Positions 1 through 8,637 of a DNA stretch of 64,000 bases are shown piece after piece. The notes beneath the pieces were generated by a model. That model did not search any database and was not told where the DNA came from. It worked only from the letters and a program-made list of their open reading frames with translations. The position numbers and the translations under genes are program-made. Numbering within the stretch: the first letter of the stretch is position 1; the number at the start of each line of letters is the position of its first letter. Source of the DNA: Desulfotomaculum sp. (GTDB lineage: Bacteria; Bacillota; Desulfotomaculia; Desulfotomaculales; Desulfallaceae); contig JAENYQ010000003.1 in assembly GCA_016841675.1 (NCBI GenBank), positions 60,279 to 124,278 of the forward strand. Reading direction: 5' to 3'.

Positions 1-140
1 CCGGTTGCCGGAAACCTGTCCCGCTAAGATTAATTCCGCTTACCTAATTATTAATTGGCTTATTAGTCAAGGTTAAGTGGTCTTTGTATTTTACGGGCAG
101 GGCTTTGAAATTCCCTGTTAATGGGAAGAGCGCTATCTTA

Positions 141-166
141 AACTCCTACGGGAGTTTTTTATTTTT
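141..166 (+). terminator. hairpin with T-run upstream of dctP
   Basis: AACTCC (141-146) and GGAGTT (151-156) pair around a 4-nt loop, followed by a run of T. It sits 30 nt before dctP, so it is either the terminator of a gene left of the window or an attenuator in the TRAP-transporter leader. Positions 1-140 hold no gene or motif I can recognise. Confidence 0.55.
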
Positions 167-196
167 TATATATACAATTTAAGAGGGGGAAAAGAA

Positions 197-1282
197 ATGA
201 GGAGATTATTAAGGCAAGGCCGCCAGTCGGGCACCAAAATGTTAGTAATGTTGTTTTTGCTAGTATTGACACTGGGCATGACCATAACTGGTTGTTCATC
301 GAATTCAACCGGCGAGCAGGAACAAAGTCAAACAGTGGAACTTAAACTGGCCCACTTTTTCCCGGCCACCCACCCGGCTGAAACGGACCTGGTACAGCCC
401 TGGGCCAAAGCCATTGAGGAAGCTACCGATGGTCAGGTAAAGATAACCAGCTACCCGGGCTCAACCCTGCTGAAACCCGAAGCCACCTACGATGGTGTAG
501 TGAACGGGGTTGCGGACATCGGCCTTTCCTGTTATGCGTACACCCGGGGGCGCTTCCCGGTGCTGGAAGTTTTTGAATTACCGGGCATTATTTACGAAAA
601 TTCCAAAGTAGCTAGTAAAGTGGCCTGGGAAGGGATTAAACAACTGAACCCTGAAGAAATACAGGATACCAAACTAATGATGGTATTGACTACAGGCCCT
701 GGGGATTTGTTTACTAAACAACCGGTGCAAAATCTTGCCGATCTAAAGGGTATGACGATTAGGGCTACCGGTTTGAGCGCCAACACCCTGGAAGTACTTG
801 GGGCCACTCCGGTTGCCATGGCCCAGTCTGAAGCTTATGAAGCCATTTCCAAAGGTGTTGTGCAGGGGAATCTGGGGCCCCAGGAAGTATTAAAAGGATG
901 GAAAAACGCTGAAGTAACCGATTACTTGACCATAACTCCATTTCTTTACAATACAGTTTTCTTTATCACAATGAATATGGAGCAGTGGAACTCCCTGTCG
1001 CCCGAGGTGCAGCAGGCTATTGAAGAGGTAAACGGGAATTATTTTGAAGAAGTGGCCATGGGTTTATGGGATATGCAAAATGAAGAGGCGCTACAGTGGG
1101 CAGTGGATGAAACTGGCATTGAAGTAATTAATCTGCCGGAAGATGAAGCAAACCGCTGGATTGAACTGGTTCAGCCTATTCAGGACGAATTTGTCTCCAA
1201 ATTGAACGAGCAGGGGCTTAACGGCCAGGAAACCCTGGATTTGGTCAAGGGATTGGCAGACCAGTATAACGGCGAGTTTTAA
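197..1282 (+). CDS. dctP: TRAP transporter solute-binding lipoprotein, DctP family
   Basis: Extracytoplasmic solute receptor of a tripartite ATP-independent periplasmic (TRAP) transporter, which captures an organic anion and hands it to the membrane subunits encoded just downstream. The 361-residue protein starts with a basic segment, a hydrophobic stretch (about residues 15-31) and a lipobox ending in TGC with Cys33, so it should be a membrane-anchored lipoprotein, as expected in a Gram-positive. The mature part is a typical DctP domain (motifs LKLAHFFPATHP, NLADLKGMTIRATG, GVVQGNLGPQEVLKGWK). The start is supported by GAGGGGGA just upstream. Substrate cannot be told from sequence; C4-dicarboxylates are the family norm, but many DctP proteins bind other acids. 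Confidence 0.92.
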   Translation: MRRLLRQGRQSGTKMLVMLFLLVLTLGMTITGCSSNSTGEQEQSQTVELKLAHFFPATHPAETDLVQPWAKAIEEATDGQVKITSYPGSTLLKPEATYDGVVNGVADIGLSCYAYTRGRFPVLEVFELPGIIYENSKVASKVAWEGIKQLNPEEIQDTKLMMVLTTGPGDLFTKQPVQNLADLKGMTIRATGLSANTLEVLGATPVAMAQSEAYEAISKGVVQGNLGPQEVLKGWKNAEVTDYLTITPFLYNTVFFITMNMEQWNSLSPEVQQAIEEVNGNYFEEVAMGLWDMQNEEALQWAVDETGIEVINLPEDEANRWIELVQPIQDEFVSKLNEQGLNGQETLDLVKGLADQYNGEF

Positions 1283-1304
1283 CCGAGCGTGGAGGTTTAT
1301 TGAC

Positions 1305-1859
1305 GTGAATGCAATTATTGGGGAAAAAACTGCCAGAGAAGTAACACCGGCCTTGAGGGCTAAAACCGGTGAGCAATTGTTTGCCAGCGGCGTAAAATCA
1401 CTTAGCCGGTGGCTGGACATAATCGCCGGGTGTTGCCTGGCCGGGATTATGGTGCTGGTGGTATCCAATATAATTTTGCGGGTTATATTTAACAGCCCCA
1501 TATTGGGTACCATTGATTACGTAGGTTTTCTTGCTGCCCTGGCCATAGGCCTGGCCCTGGCTTACTGTGCCGTACAAAATGCCCATATTGCAGTTGATTT
1601 TATAATTGAGCGGTTTCCGTATCAAGTGCAGGCTGTGGTGGATTCTTTAATGAACATTGTTGCTCTTGGTTTCTGGGGCCTGGTGTCCTGGAAAATGGTG
1701 GAATATGCTCAGAGTTTGGCTGCCAGCGGGGTTGTTTCACCGACCACTCAAACACCGTTCCATCCCTATGTGTACCTGGTTTCCCTTGGTCTGTTTGTAC
1801 TTTGCCTGGTATTGCTGGTTCGGTTAATCGACTCTATAAAAAGGATGACAGTTAAATAA
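1305..1859 (+). CDS. dctQ: TRAP transporter small permease, DctQ family
   Basis: Small membrane subunit of the TRAP transporter; 184 residues with four hydrophobic segments (about residues 40-60, 72-92, 110-130 and 150-172), the usual DctQ topology and length. It begins with GTG behind GGAGGT, 22 nt after dctP, and its stop overlaps the start of dctM by one base (TAATG), so the three genes are clearly cotranscribed and the last two translationally coupled. The N-terminal 35 residues are polar and poorly conserved, as in other DctQ proteins. Confidence 0.9.
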   Translation: MNAIIGEKTAREVTPALRAKTGEQLFASGVKSLSRWLDIIAGCCLAGIMVLVVSNIILRVIFNSPILGTIDYVGFLAALAIGLALAYCAVQNAHIAVDFIIERFPYQVQAVVDSLMNIVALGFWGLVSWKMVEYAQSLAASGVVSPTTQTPFHPYVYLVSLGLFVLCLVLLVRLIDSIKRMTVK

Positions 1860-3169
1860 TGAGTGACAGTTTAATTGGCTTAATCGGTGTAATGATTTTT
1901 TTTGTCTTATTGGTTTTGCGCATGCCCATATCTTTTGCAATGGCCTTGGTGGGTTTTGCCGGGTTTAGTTACCTGGTATCACCCGTTGCGGCCTTTCGCA
2001 TGGTGTCGGAAGAGATTTATTCAACTTTTTCTTCCTATTCTCTAAGTGTTATCGCCATGTTTGTTTGGATGGGTTTTCTGGCTTTTTACTCGGGAATTGG
2101 CACCAGACTGTACGTCTTTGCTTACAAATTAATCGGGCATTATCCTGGTGGGCTGGCCATTGCCACCCAGGTGGCCTGCGCGGTTTTCGGAGCTATATGC
2201 GGTTCCAACACGGCAACGGCGGCTACCATGGGCGCTATTGCCCTGCCGGAAATGAAAAAATACAATTATGATGCCTCCCTGGCTACCGCCAGCATTGCCG
2301 CCGGTGGAGTGCTGGGAGTGATGATTCCGCCCAGCGTGATTTTGATTGTGTACGGCATGGCCACTGAACAATCGGTGGGAAAACTGTTCATGGCTGGTAT
2401 ACTGCCGGGTGTTTTGCTGATGCTGTTTTTCATGGTGACCATCTATATATTGGCCGCTCGTAATCCCGCCTTGGCCCCTGCTGGACCCAAGTTCGATTGG
2501 AAGGAAAGGTTTACTGCCTTGAAGGGGGGGCTTGGTGAAGTACTGGTTGTATTTGCACTGTCCATCGGTGGACTTTTTGCCGGTTGGTTTACTCCCACGG
2601 AAGCGGGCGCCGTTGGTGCCGCCGGTGTTTTGGCAGTAGCCCTGCTGGGCAGGTCTATTAGCTGGCAGGGGTTGAAAAAGTCTCTACTGGATGCCACCCG
2701 CACCACCGCCATGATTATGCTCATGGTGGCCGGGGCCATCATTTTTGGACGATTTATGGCCGTAAGCAGAGTGCCCTTTGAGTTTGCTGACTGGGCTGGT
2801 GCCCTGGCTTTGCCACCCTTTATGGTAATGGGTATTGTTTTACTGATATACTTGATGCTGGGCTGTTTTATTGACGCTCTGGCCCTGGTGTTGCTTACCA
2901 TACCTATTTTTTACCCGGTGGTAGTTACCACCCTTGGCTACGACCCCATCTGGTTCGGTGTGATTATCGTCATGGTGGTGGCCATGGGGGTTATTACACC
3001 CCCGGTGGGTATGAATGTGTATATCATCAAGGGGGTAGCGCCGGACATTCCCTTGGAGGTTATTTTTAAAGGCATTTGGCCTTTTCTGGCGGCCTTGGTC
3101 GTATGCCTGGTATTACTTATTGCTTTCCCGCAAATCGCTACTTTTTTACCCAATCTATTAGCTAAATAA
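1859..3169 (+). CDS. dctM: TRAP transporter large permease, DctM family
   Basis: Large membrane subunit that carries the sodium-coupled transport path of a TRAP transporter. It has 436 residues (family norm about 430) and roughly 11-12 membrane segments; family motifs include GAICGSNTATAATMGAIALPEM (about residues 118-139, shown in part) and GVLGVMIPPSVILIVYG. The start overlaps the dctQ stop. There is no obvious regulator next to the operon; the DNA after it holds several small inverted repeats. Confidence 0.92.
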   Translation: MSDSLIGLIGVMIFFVLLVLRMPISFAMALVGFAGFSYLVSPVAAFRMVSEEIYSTFSSYSLSVIAMFVWMGFLAFYSGIGTRLYVFAYKLIGHYPGGLAIATQVACAVFGAICGSNTATAATMGAIALPEMKKYNYDASLATASIAAGGVLGVMIPPSVILIVYGMATEQSVGKLFMAGILPGVLLMLFFMVTIYILAARNPALAPAGPKFDWKERFTALKGGLGEVLVVFALSIGGLFAGWFTPTEAGAVGAAGVLAVALLGRSISWQGLKKSLLDATRTTAMIMLMVAGAIIFGRFMAVSRVPFEFADWAGALALPPFMVMGIVLLIYLMLGCFIDALALVLLTIPIFYPVVVTTLGYDPIWFGVIIVMVVAMGVITPPVGMNVYIIKGVAPDIPLEVIFKGIWPFLAALVVCLVLLIAFPQIATFLPNLLAK

Positions 3170-3520
3170 TTATTTGATAGTAAAGACTTAATTGGCATGT
3201 AAACATGCCCACTTAGTTAAGTACGGGAATCATTCTCAGCAGAATTGATTCCGATACCCTCTTCCTTTTAACGGCGGAAGATCCCATCACAGCCTACTTT
3301 AAAAAAACTTTCAGCCGTGCAACTCCGGATAGAACTTCAACAGATCATACTTTAGGAGTGCTCACAGTATCTATGACACTCCATCCCTGAAAAGCTGGAT
3401 CCTGCCTACTTTTCTCCATCACTGTTTTTTAAATGTTTAATTGGTAAATGCTCATTTATATTACCATGGGACATACCACGGAGACATGTTAACAGTCAAT
3501 TATTAATAAATATTTTTAGG
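3170..3520. other. gene-free stretch with small inverted repeats
   Basis: No gene is supported here. Visible structure: GGCATGT-AA-ACATGCC (about 3194-3209), a perfect 7-bp inverted repeat; a longer hairpin made of GGAATCA/TGATTCC with inner TTCT/AGAA (about 3226-3252); and GGAGTG...CACTCC (about 3355-3384). None is followed by a clear T-run, so they may be RNA 3'-end structures of dctM or operator sites. Confidence 0.4.
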
Positions 3521-4084
3521 TTAAAAAACAAAACTCTGACCCACCGGTACCACCGGTAAGCCGTCTTCTTCCCGCTGGTGAGAATCTTCTTCCACCAGGT
3601 CCCGGATGCGCTGGTCCGTAAGCATAATCTGCCAGGTTTGCTGCATGATGCTGATAAATCCGGGGTCCAGCGGGTTGCTCGCCGTAATCAACGGGCATTG
3701 GTAAGGTAGTTCCAGTGTTTCATAGATAAGATACAGCTTGCCGTCCCGATGCAAATGGGGCGCCAGGGGGAAAAAACGGCAGGCCAGGGGGCGCATTTCC
3801 CGGGGGCAGACACCGTTGCAGCGCACGAAATATACCGACCCTTTCCAGGATGCCGGAAAATCGTAATCCGCAGGGTTGTGTTCTTCCCAGGCAAGCCAAT
3901 CTTCCCGGCGGGTGAACATGGCTTCCTCACCGGGATAAAGGTACATGCCCAGGTCCTCGTGTTTGCCCGGACGGCAGCAGGTACTGCCACACAATTCTCC
4001 GCAGTTGGTCTTAAGCGGGGTGGACGATGCTGTTACTTTATACAGATGGTTGTATATCTCAGGCGTAAGCCCGGTGAGTTTCAA
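3521..4084 (-). CDS. YkgJ-family cysteine-cluster protein
   Basis: A 187-residue cytoplasmic protein with a YkgJ-type (UPF0153) zinc/iron-chelating cysteine cluster: NCGELCGSTCC near residue 26-36, RCNGVCP near 88, ACRFFPLAP near 101 and a further Cys in YQCPL. The first Cys group plus RxLACRFFP spacing is the hallmark of the family; its biochemical role is not established. I chose TTG at 4084, eight bases after GAGGG on the minus strand; a longer reading frame reaches 4135 but lacks a ribosome binding site. It is separated from spoIIIE by about 140 nt and reads the same way, so it could be downstream in the same transcript. Confidence 0.75.
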   Translation of the reverse strand: MKLTGLTPEIYNHLYKVTASSTPLKTNCGELCGSTCCRPGKHEDLGMYLYPGEEAMFTRREDWLAWEEHNPADYDFPASWKGSVYFVRCNGVCPREMRPLACRFFPLAPHLHRDGKLYLIYETLELPYQCPLITASNPLDPGFISIMQQTWQIMLTDQRIRDLVEEDSHQREEDGLPVVPVGQSFVF

Positions 4085-4224
4085 CGACTTTTCCCTCGTC
4101 TTCCACTTGTGCAGTGACAAAAAGGTCCGGCACAAAACTGATGGTTAAAAATTACAAGGATTATCATAGGACAGGGGTCACAACCCCATTTAAAACATCC
4201 AGGTGTTACCACCGCGGACCCCGC

Positions 4225-6480
4225 TTATGAGGCCGCGATCTTTGGTTCAGCCGTTTCTTCTTTTTTACTTTCAAATACGTGGTGGTATTGCTCCATGGTC
4301 ATCAGTACCGCCCGGGGCTTGCTGCCCTCGAACCCGCCCACTATACCCCGTCTCTCCATGATATCCACTAATCTGGCGGCCCTGGAGTAACCAACATGCA
4401 GGCGGCGCTGCAACATGGATATGGAAGCCGTGCCGCTTTCAATGAATATCCTGGCCGCCTGGGGCAGCAGTTCATCGTTATCCTCGGTTTCCACTGTTTC
4501 ATTGCCCGGGTGTTCCTGCAGCACCTCGTCGTTATAATCCGGCCGGGCCTGGTCCTTTAAAAAGTCCACCAGGTTTTCCACTTCCTTGTCCGAAAGGAAA
4601 GCGCCCTGAACCCGGACCGGCTTGGCGGCGCCCACGGGAAAGAACAGCATATCCCCCTTACCCAGCAGCTTTTCGGCTCCGCCCATATCCAGGATGGTGC
4701 GGGAGTCTATCTGGCTGGATACGGCAAAGGATACCCGGGATGGGATGTTGGCTTTAATTAAGCCCGTAATTACGTCGACCGAGGGCCTTTGGGTGGCCAC
4801 CACCAGGTGGATGCCCGCGGCCCGGGCCATTTGGGCCAGGCGGCAGATCGAGTCTTCTACGTCGGCCGGAGCCACCATCATCAGGTCGGCCAACTCGTCA
4901 ATAATCAACACAATATAGGGCATCGGTGTTTGCCCCGGTTCCAGTTCAAATTCCCCGAACAGAGCGTTATACCGGGTAATATCCCGTACCCCGGCAGCGG
5001 CAAAACGGTCGTAACGGGATTCCATCTCCCGCACCGCCCAGCGCAGCGCCCCCGCCGCCTTTTTGGCGTCGGTGACCACCGGGCTCACCAGGTGGGGAAT
5101 GTCGTTGTAATTGGCCAGTTCCACCATCTTGGGGTCTACCATCAGGAATTTAACTTCGTCCGGGGCCGCTTTAAACAGAATGCTGCAAATGAGGGTATTA
5201 ACGCACACGCTTTTGCCTGAGCCGGTGGCCCCCGCTATAAGAAGGTGCGGCATTTTGGCCAGGTCGGCCAGAATGGGCGTACCGGCAATATCCTTGCCAA
5301 ACGCCACCGTAAGACGGGATGGCGATCCGGTGAACTCTCTGGTTTCCAGCAATTCGCGCAGGGTTACCATATCCACTTCGATATTGGGCACTTCGATGCC
5401 CACCGCCGCTTTGCCCGGTATAGGCGCTTCTATGCGCACCCCGGTGGTGGCCATGCCCAGGGCGATATCATCGGAAAGGCTTACGATTTTACTTACCTTG
5501 ATGCCCGGCGGGGGCTGTAGTTCGTACCTGGTAATGGCCGGGCCCACCGATACGTTAACCACTTTGGCCTTGATGTTGAAGCTTTCGAGGATTTGTTCCA
5601 GCTTGTTGATGCGTCCGGTAATGTCCCGCCCGGCGTTATTTTCAACGCTACTTTGAGGCAGGTTTAATAGAGCCAGCGGCGGCATGTGGTATTCCTTACC
5701 GTTGGGCAGGTTTTCCTTGGGCGGGTCGATATGTTTAATAGCATCCCCGGCAGTATCACCCGTCAGTGCTAATTCTACACCCTCTGCGGGTTGTGCCGCG
5801 GTTACAGCGGCGGTTCGTGCCACTTCAATAATTGGCAGTATCGGTTCTTGTGCCGGGAGCAGGGTAGTGCCTGTCGACCTGTCTTTTTGGTGATCCGTCA
5901 GGTCATCATTTTCTTCCACGAACAGGAAATTAAAGGACAAGTTCCATACCCGCAGCGCCGCTGCTTTTATTTTTAACCAACTGTTTACCAGCAAATCCTT
6001 TAGGGTGCTACCGCTGCACAGGGCTGCGCCCGCCATTACCAGGATGCCCAGTACTATATAGGTGCCTACGGTGCCGAAACTGTACATGAATACATAGCCC
6101 AGGGCGGCGCCGGATAATCCTCCACCGCTACCCTGCAGGCCGGCACTAAAGGATTGGTCCAGGGGAACACCCCGATGCAGAAATATCTGCAAGCTGCCGA
6201 AAAATATTACTAACCCCCAAAAACGTGAGTTGAACTGCCATTTCTCACGGCGCATAAGCTTAATTCCGGCCAGGGCCAGGATAAATAAAAACGCTATGTA
6301 ACCTTTACCGGCTAAAATTTGCAGTCCTTGTTCAATTAGCATACCAACAGTGCCGACGGAACTTGTAAAAATACCGGCTAGCCCGATAAGTGACAGCGCT
6401 ATCAGGGCCAGGCCGGCGAGGTCCTTTTTATAGTCGTTCTCCAGAGGCTGGGTTGTTTTTCGTTTATAATGTTTTCTCAA
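4225..6480 (-). CDS. spoIIIE: DNA translocase FtsK/SpoIIIE
   Basis: Membrane-anchored, ATP-driven DNA pump that clears chromosome from the division or sporulation septum. The 751-residue protein has about four membrane segments in the first 170 residues, a variable linker, the alpha/beta motor domain with Walker A GATGSGKS (about residue 415) and Walker [12 protein letters not shown], the [13 protein letters not shown] and [13 protein letters not shown] motifs, and a C-terminal gamma winged helix ([19 protein letters not shown]) that reads KOPS/SRS sequences. TTG at 6480 is chosen because GGAGGG lies six bases upstream; in-frame codons further up have no ribosome binding site. In a spore former it may serve as SpoIIIE, though the sequence cannot separate FtsK and SpoIIIE roles. 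Confidence 0.93.
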   Translation of the reverse strand: MRKHYKRKTTQPLENDYKKDLAGLALIALSLIGLAGIFTSSVGTVGMLIEQGLQILAGKGYIAFLFILALAGIKLMRREKWQFNSRFWGLVIFFGSLQIFLHRGVPLDQSFSAGLQGSGGGLSGAALGYVFMYSFGTVGTYIVLGILVMAGAALCSGSTLKDLLVNSWLKIKAAALRVWNLSFNFLFVEENDDLTDHQKDRSTGTTLLPAQEPILPIIEVARTAAVTAAQPAEGVELALTGDTAGDAIKHIDPPKENLPNGKEYHMPPLALLNLPQSSVENNAGRDITGRINKLEQILESFNIKAKVVNVSVGPAITRYELQPPPGIKVSKIVSLSDDIALGMATTGVRIEAPIPGKAAVGIEVPNIEVDMVTLRELLETREFTGSPSRLTVAFGKDIAGTPILADLAKMPHLLIAGATGSGKSVCVNTLICSILFKAAPDEVKFLMVDPKMVELANYNDIPHLVSPVVTDAKKAAGALRWAVREMESRYDRFAAAGVRDITRYNALFGEFELEPGQTPMPYIVLIIDELADLMMVAPADVEDSICRLAQMARAAGIHLVVATQRPSVDVITGLIKANIPSRVSFAVSSQIDSRTILDMGGAEKLLGKGDMLFFPVGAAKPVRVQGAFLSDKEVENLVDFLKDQARPDYNDEVLQEHPGNETVETEDNDELLPQAARIFIESGTASISMLQRRLHVGYSRAARLVDIMERRGIVGGFEGSKPRAVLMTMEQYHHVFESKKEETAEPKIAAS

Positions 6481-6851
6481 TGTGAGCCCTCCCGATAATT
6501 GGGGAAAATAAGCCGTGTGCACCCATTTATATGGGGGAAAAGATCGAAAAAACTCTCAAGGGAAGCTTACCATAAAATGGTCGAAAGGGCAAGCCAATGC
6601 CCGCCGGGCTTAGAACTCCCCATTGATTATTGTTCTTTTAAAATTTTTGAAAAAGGTTTTCGAGTTTTGAAGGATTAAATAATATTTTGTCGAAATTTAT
6701 AAGTGAAAACTTCCGCCTTAAATATTTTTTACTTTCTTGTTTTGTTTGGAAACCCTTTTAGGGTTTCTTTTTTTTATGTCAAACCAGGTTAACATTACAT
6801 GTTAAAGGTCAAATTCCAACCTTTATAGAGGCTAATAAAACTAACCTAACC
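6481..6851. other. spoIIIE-lgt intergenic region with hairpin and Spo0A-box-like site
   Basis: No gene is seen. TGTCGAA at 6688-6694 matches the core of a Spo0A box. GAAACCC (6749-6755) and GGGTTTC (6761-6767) form a hairpin followed by eight T on the plus strand, i.e. a rho-independent terminator pointing rightward although both flanking genes read leftward; an unannotated plus-strand or antisense transcript from this region would explain it. Confidence 0.4.
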
Positions 6852-7637
6852 TTAGCGTCTTCGTGAAAAACCTAAGGTATTGTTTCTACGCCTCAAAACC
6901 ACTATACCAGTAATACCAATCAGTATCAGCAGCAGGCTGACCAGTTGGGCCACCCGAAAGGGACCCAGCATTAGACTGTCGGTGCGGATGGACTCCACAA
7001 AGAACCTGCCCGCCGAGTATAAAATCAGGTACAGAAAGGCCACTTCCCCTTCCGCCTTCTTTCGGGGCCAGTACAAATAAAGAAATAAGAACACGCCTAG
7101 GTTCCAGATCGACTCGTAAAGGAAGGCGGGGTGGTAATACTGGCCGTCTATGTACATCTGATTCTTAATGAAGTCTGGAAAACGGTTAATGAACTGCTCC
7201 GTTACTGGTCCGCCGTGCGCTTCCTGGTTGATAAAATTGCCCCACCGGCCGATAGCCTGTCCCAAAATCAGGCTGGGTGCCACAATATCAGCAGTAATCC
7301 AGGGCGAAATGCGATATCGGCGTACGTAAAACAGGCCTGCCAGCAGGCCGCCCAGTATACCGCCGTGGATGGCCAGTCCGCCGTGCCAGATGGCCAGTGC
7401 GGAAAGGGGGTCGCCGCGGTACGCATCCCAGGTGAAAATTACATAATAAAGCCGGGCGCCTATAATGGCGGCGGGTATAATTAGAGTGACCATATTAAGG
7501 ATATGGTTGGGGTCAATATGGTTGCGTTCTGCCCGACGGAAGGCCAAGGCTATACCGATAAGGAAGGCAGTGGCCATAATGACGCCGTACCACCTGACCG
7601 GCAGCGGTCCGATAGTCAGGGCGATGGGATCAATCAT
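6852..7637 (-). CDS. lgt: prolipoprotein diacylglyceryl transferase
   Basis: Transfers a diacylglyceryl group from phosphatidylglycerol to the lipobox cysteine of prolipoproteins (such as the DctP and ThiY proteins in this window), the first step of lipoprotein maturation in the cytoplasmic membrane. The 261-residue protein shows the Lgt signature GRWGNFINQEAHGG (about residue 130-143) and about seven membrane segments, at the family's usual length. ATG at 7637 is preferred: AGGAGG lies seven bases upstream, whereas the ATG two codons earlier is only one base from it. Transcribed toward spoIIIE. Confidence 0.95.
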   Translation of the reverse strand: MIDPIALTIGPLPVRWYGVIMATAFLIGIALAFRRAERNHIDPNHILNMVTLIIPAAIIGARLYYVIFTWDAYRGDPLSALAIWHGGLAIHGGILGGLLAGLFYVRRYRISPWITADIVAPSLILGQAIGRWGNFINQEAHGGPVTEQFINRFPDFIKNQMYIDGQYYHPAFLYESIWNLGVFLFLYLYWPRKKAEGEVAFLYLILYSAGRFFVESIRTDSLMLGPFRVAQLVSLLLILIGITGIVVLRRRNNTLGFSRRR

Positions 7638-7811
7638 TAACATACCTCCTGAAATAATGACTAGCCTAGGAGATACTAGCCACAATCTACTGGATAAACA
7701 CAGTATATTCTAACATAAGAAGACATAGCAAATCCAACCCGGGTATTATATAAGATGCATAATAATTATTTTTTTAAGCATAATTTTAATACGCAGGAAA
7801 GGAGGGATAAT

Positions 7812-7925
7812 GTGGCCAAGAATAAGGACAAGAAAAAGGAAAAAAAGAAGGAAGGATTCAATTTTGAATTGGGCTCGCCCCTAGGTGCAAACGTGGAAAA
7901 GGACAAGGCAAATAAACTTAAATAA
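7812..7925 (+). CDS. small lysine-rich protein, 37 residues
   Basis: A short reading frame starting with GTG behind AAAGGAGGG. The product is very basic in its first 15 residues (KNKDKKKEKKKEG) and then reads FNFELGSPLGANVEKDK before a final KANKLK. It is followed within 30 nt by a strong terminator, which together with the ribosome binding site is the evidence that it is a real gene. Another frame from the overlapping ATG at 7810 gives 24 unlikely residues. Function unknown; a small nucleic-acid-binding or spore protein is possible but not shown. Confidence 0.55.
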   Translation: MAKNKDKKKEKKKEGFNFELGSPLGANVEKDKANKLK

Positions 7926-7954
7926 TTGCGGCGTAAAGGACGTAGCAGCTCTTT

Positions 7955-7979
7955 GCCGGTTCGAACCGGCGTTTTTTTA
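7955..7979 (+). terminator. rho-independent terminator
   Basis: GCCGGTTC/GAACCGGC forms a perfect 8-bp palindromic stem (7955-7970) followed by seven T. It ends the small lysine-rich ORF and lies between it and the convergent DUF1294 gene. Confidence 0.85.
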
Positions 7980-7988
7980 TTGACCCGT

Positions 7989-8249
7989 TTATGTGTGCAA
8001 GTATACATAAACGCCAATGCTAACCTGGACTAGCAGAATCAGGGGCAGCCCCATGGTAAACCGACGATGTAGTGTCTTGTGACGAAAAAGATGCATCCCC
8101 AGCAGTGCACCTGCCGTACCCCCGGCCAGAGCCATAAAAAACAGTTGTTTTTCCGGAATTCGTCTTTTTCTGTACTGGGCCCGTCGCTTGTCCAAACCGA
8201 AAATGCAAAATGTAATGATATTGATTAACGCTAGATAAACAACCAGTAT
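7989..8249 (-). CDS. DUF1294 membrane protein with non-standard start codon
   Basis: Small integral membrane protein of the DUF1294 family (YsdA-like), function unknown. The family pattern is membrane helix, then F-G-x-D-K-R-R-A, then R-x-P-E-x-x-L, an Ala/Gly-rich helix, F-R-H-K-T and a last helix; all are present (FGLDKRRAQ, RIPEKQLFFMALAGG, HLFRHKTLHRRF). The first helix (ILVVYLALINIITFCIF) lies upstream of the first TTG, so the gene must start earlier, yet the only in-frame codons after the AAGGAG site (8256-8261) are ATA (8249) and CTG (8246), and an in-frame TGA precedes them. I place the start at ATA 8249, seven bases from AAGGAG; CTG at 8246 is the alternative. About 86 residues. Confidence 0.7.
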   Translation of the reverse strand: MLVVYLALINIITFCIFGLDKRRAQYRKRRIPEKQLFFMALAGGTAGALLGMHLFRHKTLHRRFTMGLPLILLVQVSIGVYVYLHT

Positions 8250-8411
8250 TGGTCACTCCTTAGTTGAGCATGCTGTCGGTTATATATTTTTTTGGCAAGA
8301 TACTGGTAATGCGGTACCTTGCGCGCCACTTCAATGGCCCTGGTAACTATATTATACAAGAATCGAAAAAAAACTAGGTCATCAGTTAACGCTGGAGACC
8401 ATTTTTTTTTA

Positions 8412-8440
8412 TTGACAGGCAGATAATTTGTTTATATTAT
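8412..8440 (+). promoter_or_regulatory. sigma-A-type promoter of trpE
   Basis: TTGACA (8412-8417), 17-nt spacer, TATTAT (8435-8440), located just ahead of the TRAP-type leader. Start of transcription would be near 8447. Confidence 0.75.
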
Positions 8441-8466
8441 ACTTTTAACATTTTAATATTGTAAAT

Positions 8467-8510
8467 TAGCTGAGTTGAGTAGAGACGAGTTTTTGTTTAG
8501 CTTAGGTGAG
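8467..8510 (+). promoter_or_regulatory. TRAP (MtrB) binding site in the trpE leader
   Basis: GAG/TAG triplets stand at 8467, 8472, 8477, 8482, 8487, 8498, 8503 and 8508: a 5-nt period with one non-matching turn near 8492. (G/U)AG triplets separated by two bases are the known target of the 11-mer trp RNA-binding attenuation protein. The array lies between the trpE promoter and a terminator, so tryptophan-charged TRAP should release the terminator hairpin and stop transcription. mtrB itself is not in this window. Confidence 0.8.
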
Positions 8511-8534
8511 CCGGCGGTCATGATTGCGATACAG

Positions 8535-8560
8535 CGGCACTCCTTTAGGGGCCGTTTTTT
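8535..8560 (+). terminator. trpE leader attenuator
   Basis: CGGC (8535-8538) pairs with GCCG (8551-8554), with a C-rich/G-rich inner stem, followed by TTTTTT (8555-8560). GAGCCG at the end of the TRAP site can pair with the 5' arm (CGGCaCTC), giving an alternative antiterminator. It lies 78 nt before trpE. Confidence 0.75.
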
Positions 8561-8590
8561 ATTTTTTCATCCGTAAATTTTAAGATGGCA

Positions 8591-8620
8591 AATAAGTTAA
8601 TAAGTTAAGAGCCTGACCCC
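8591..8620 (+). repeat. half copy of the GGGGTCAGGCTC palindrome family
   Basis: These 30 bases are identical to the right arm (36363-36392) of the 34-bp inverted repeat at 36321-36392, ending GAGCCTGACCCC. The half copy sits between the trp attenuator and the trpE ribosome binding site. Confidence 0.85.
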
Positions 8621-8637
8621 AAAAAGGAGATGTTTTT

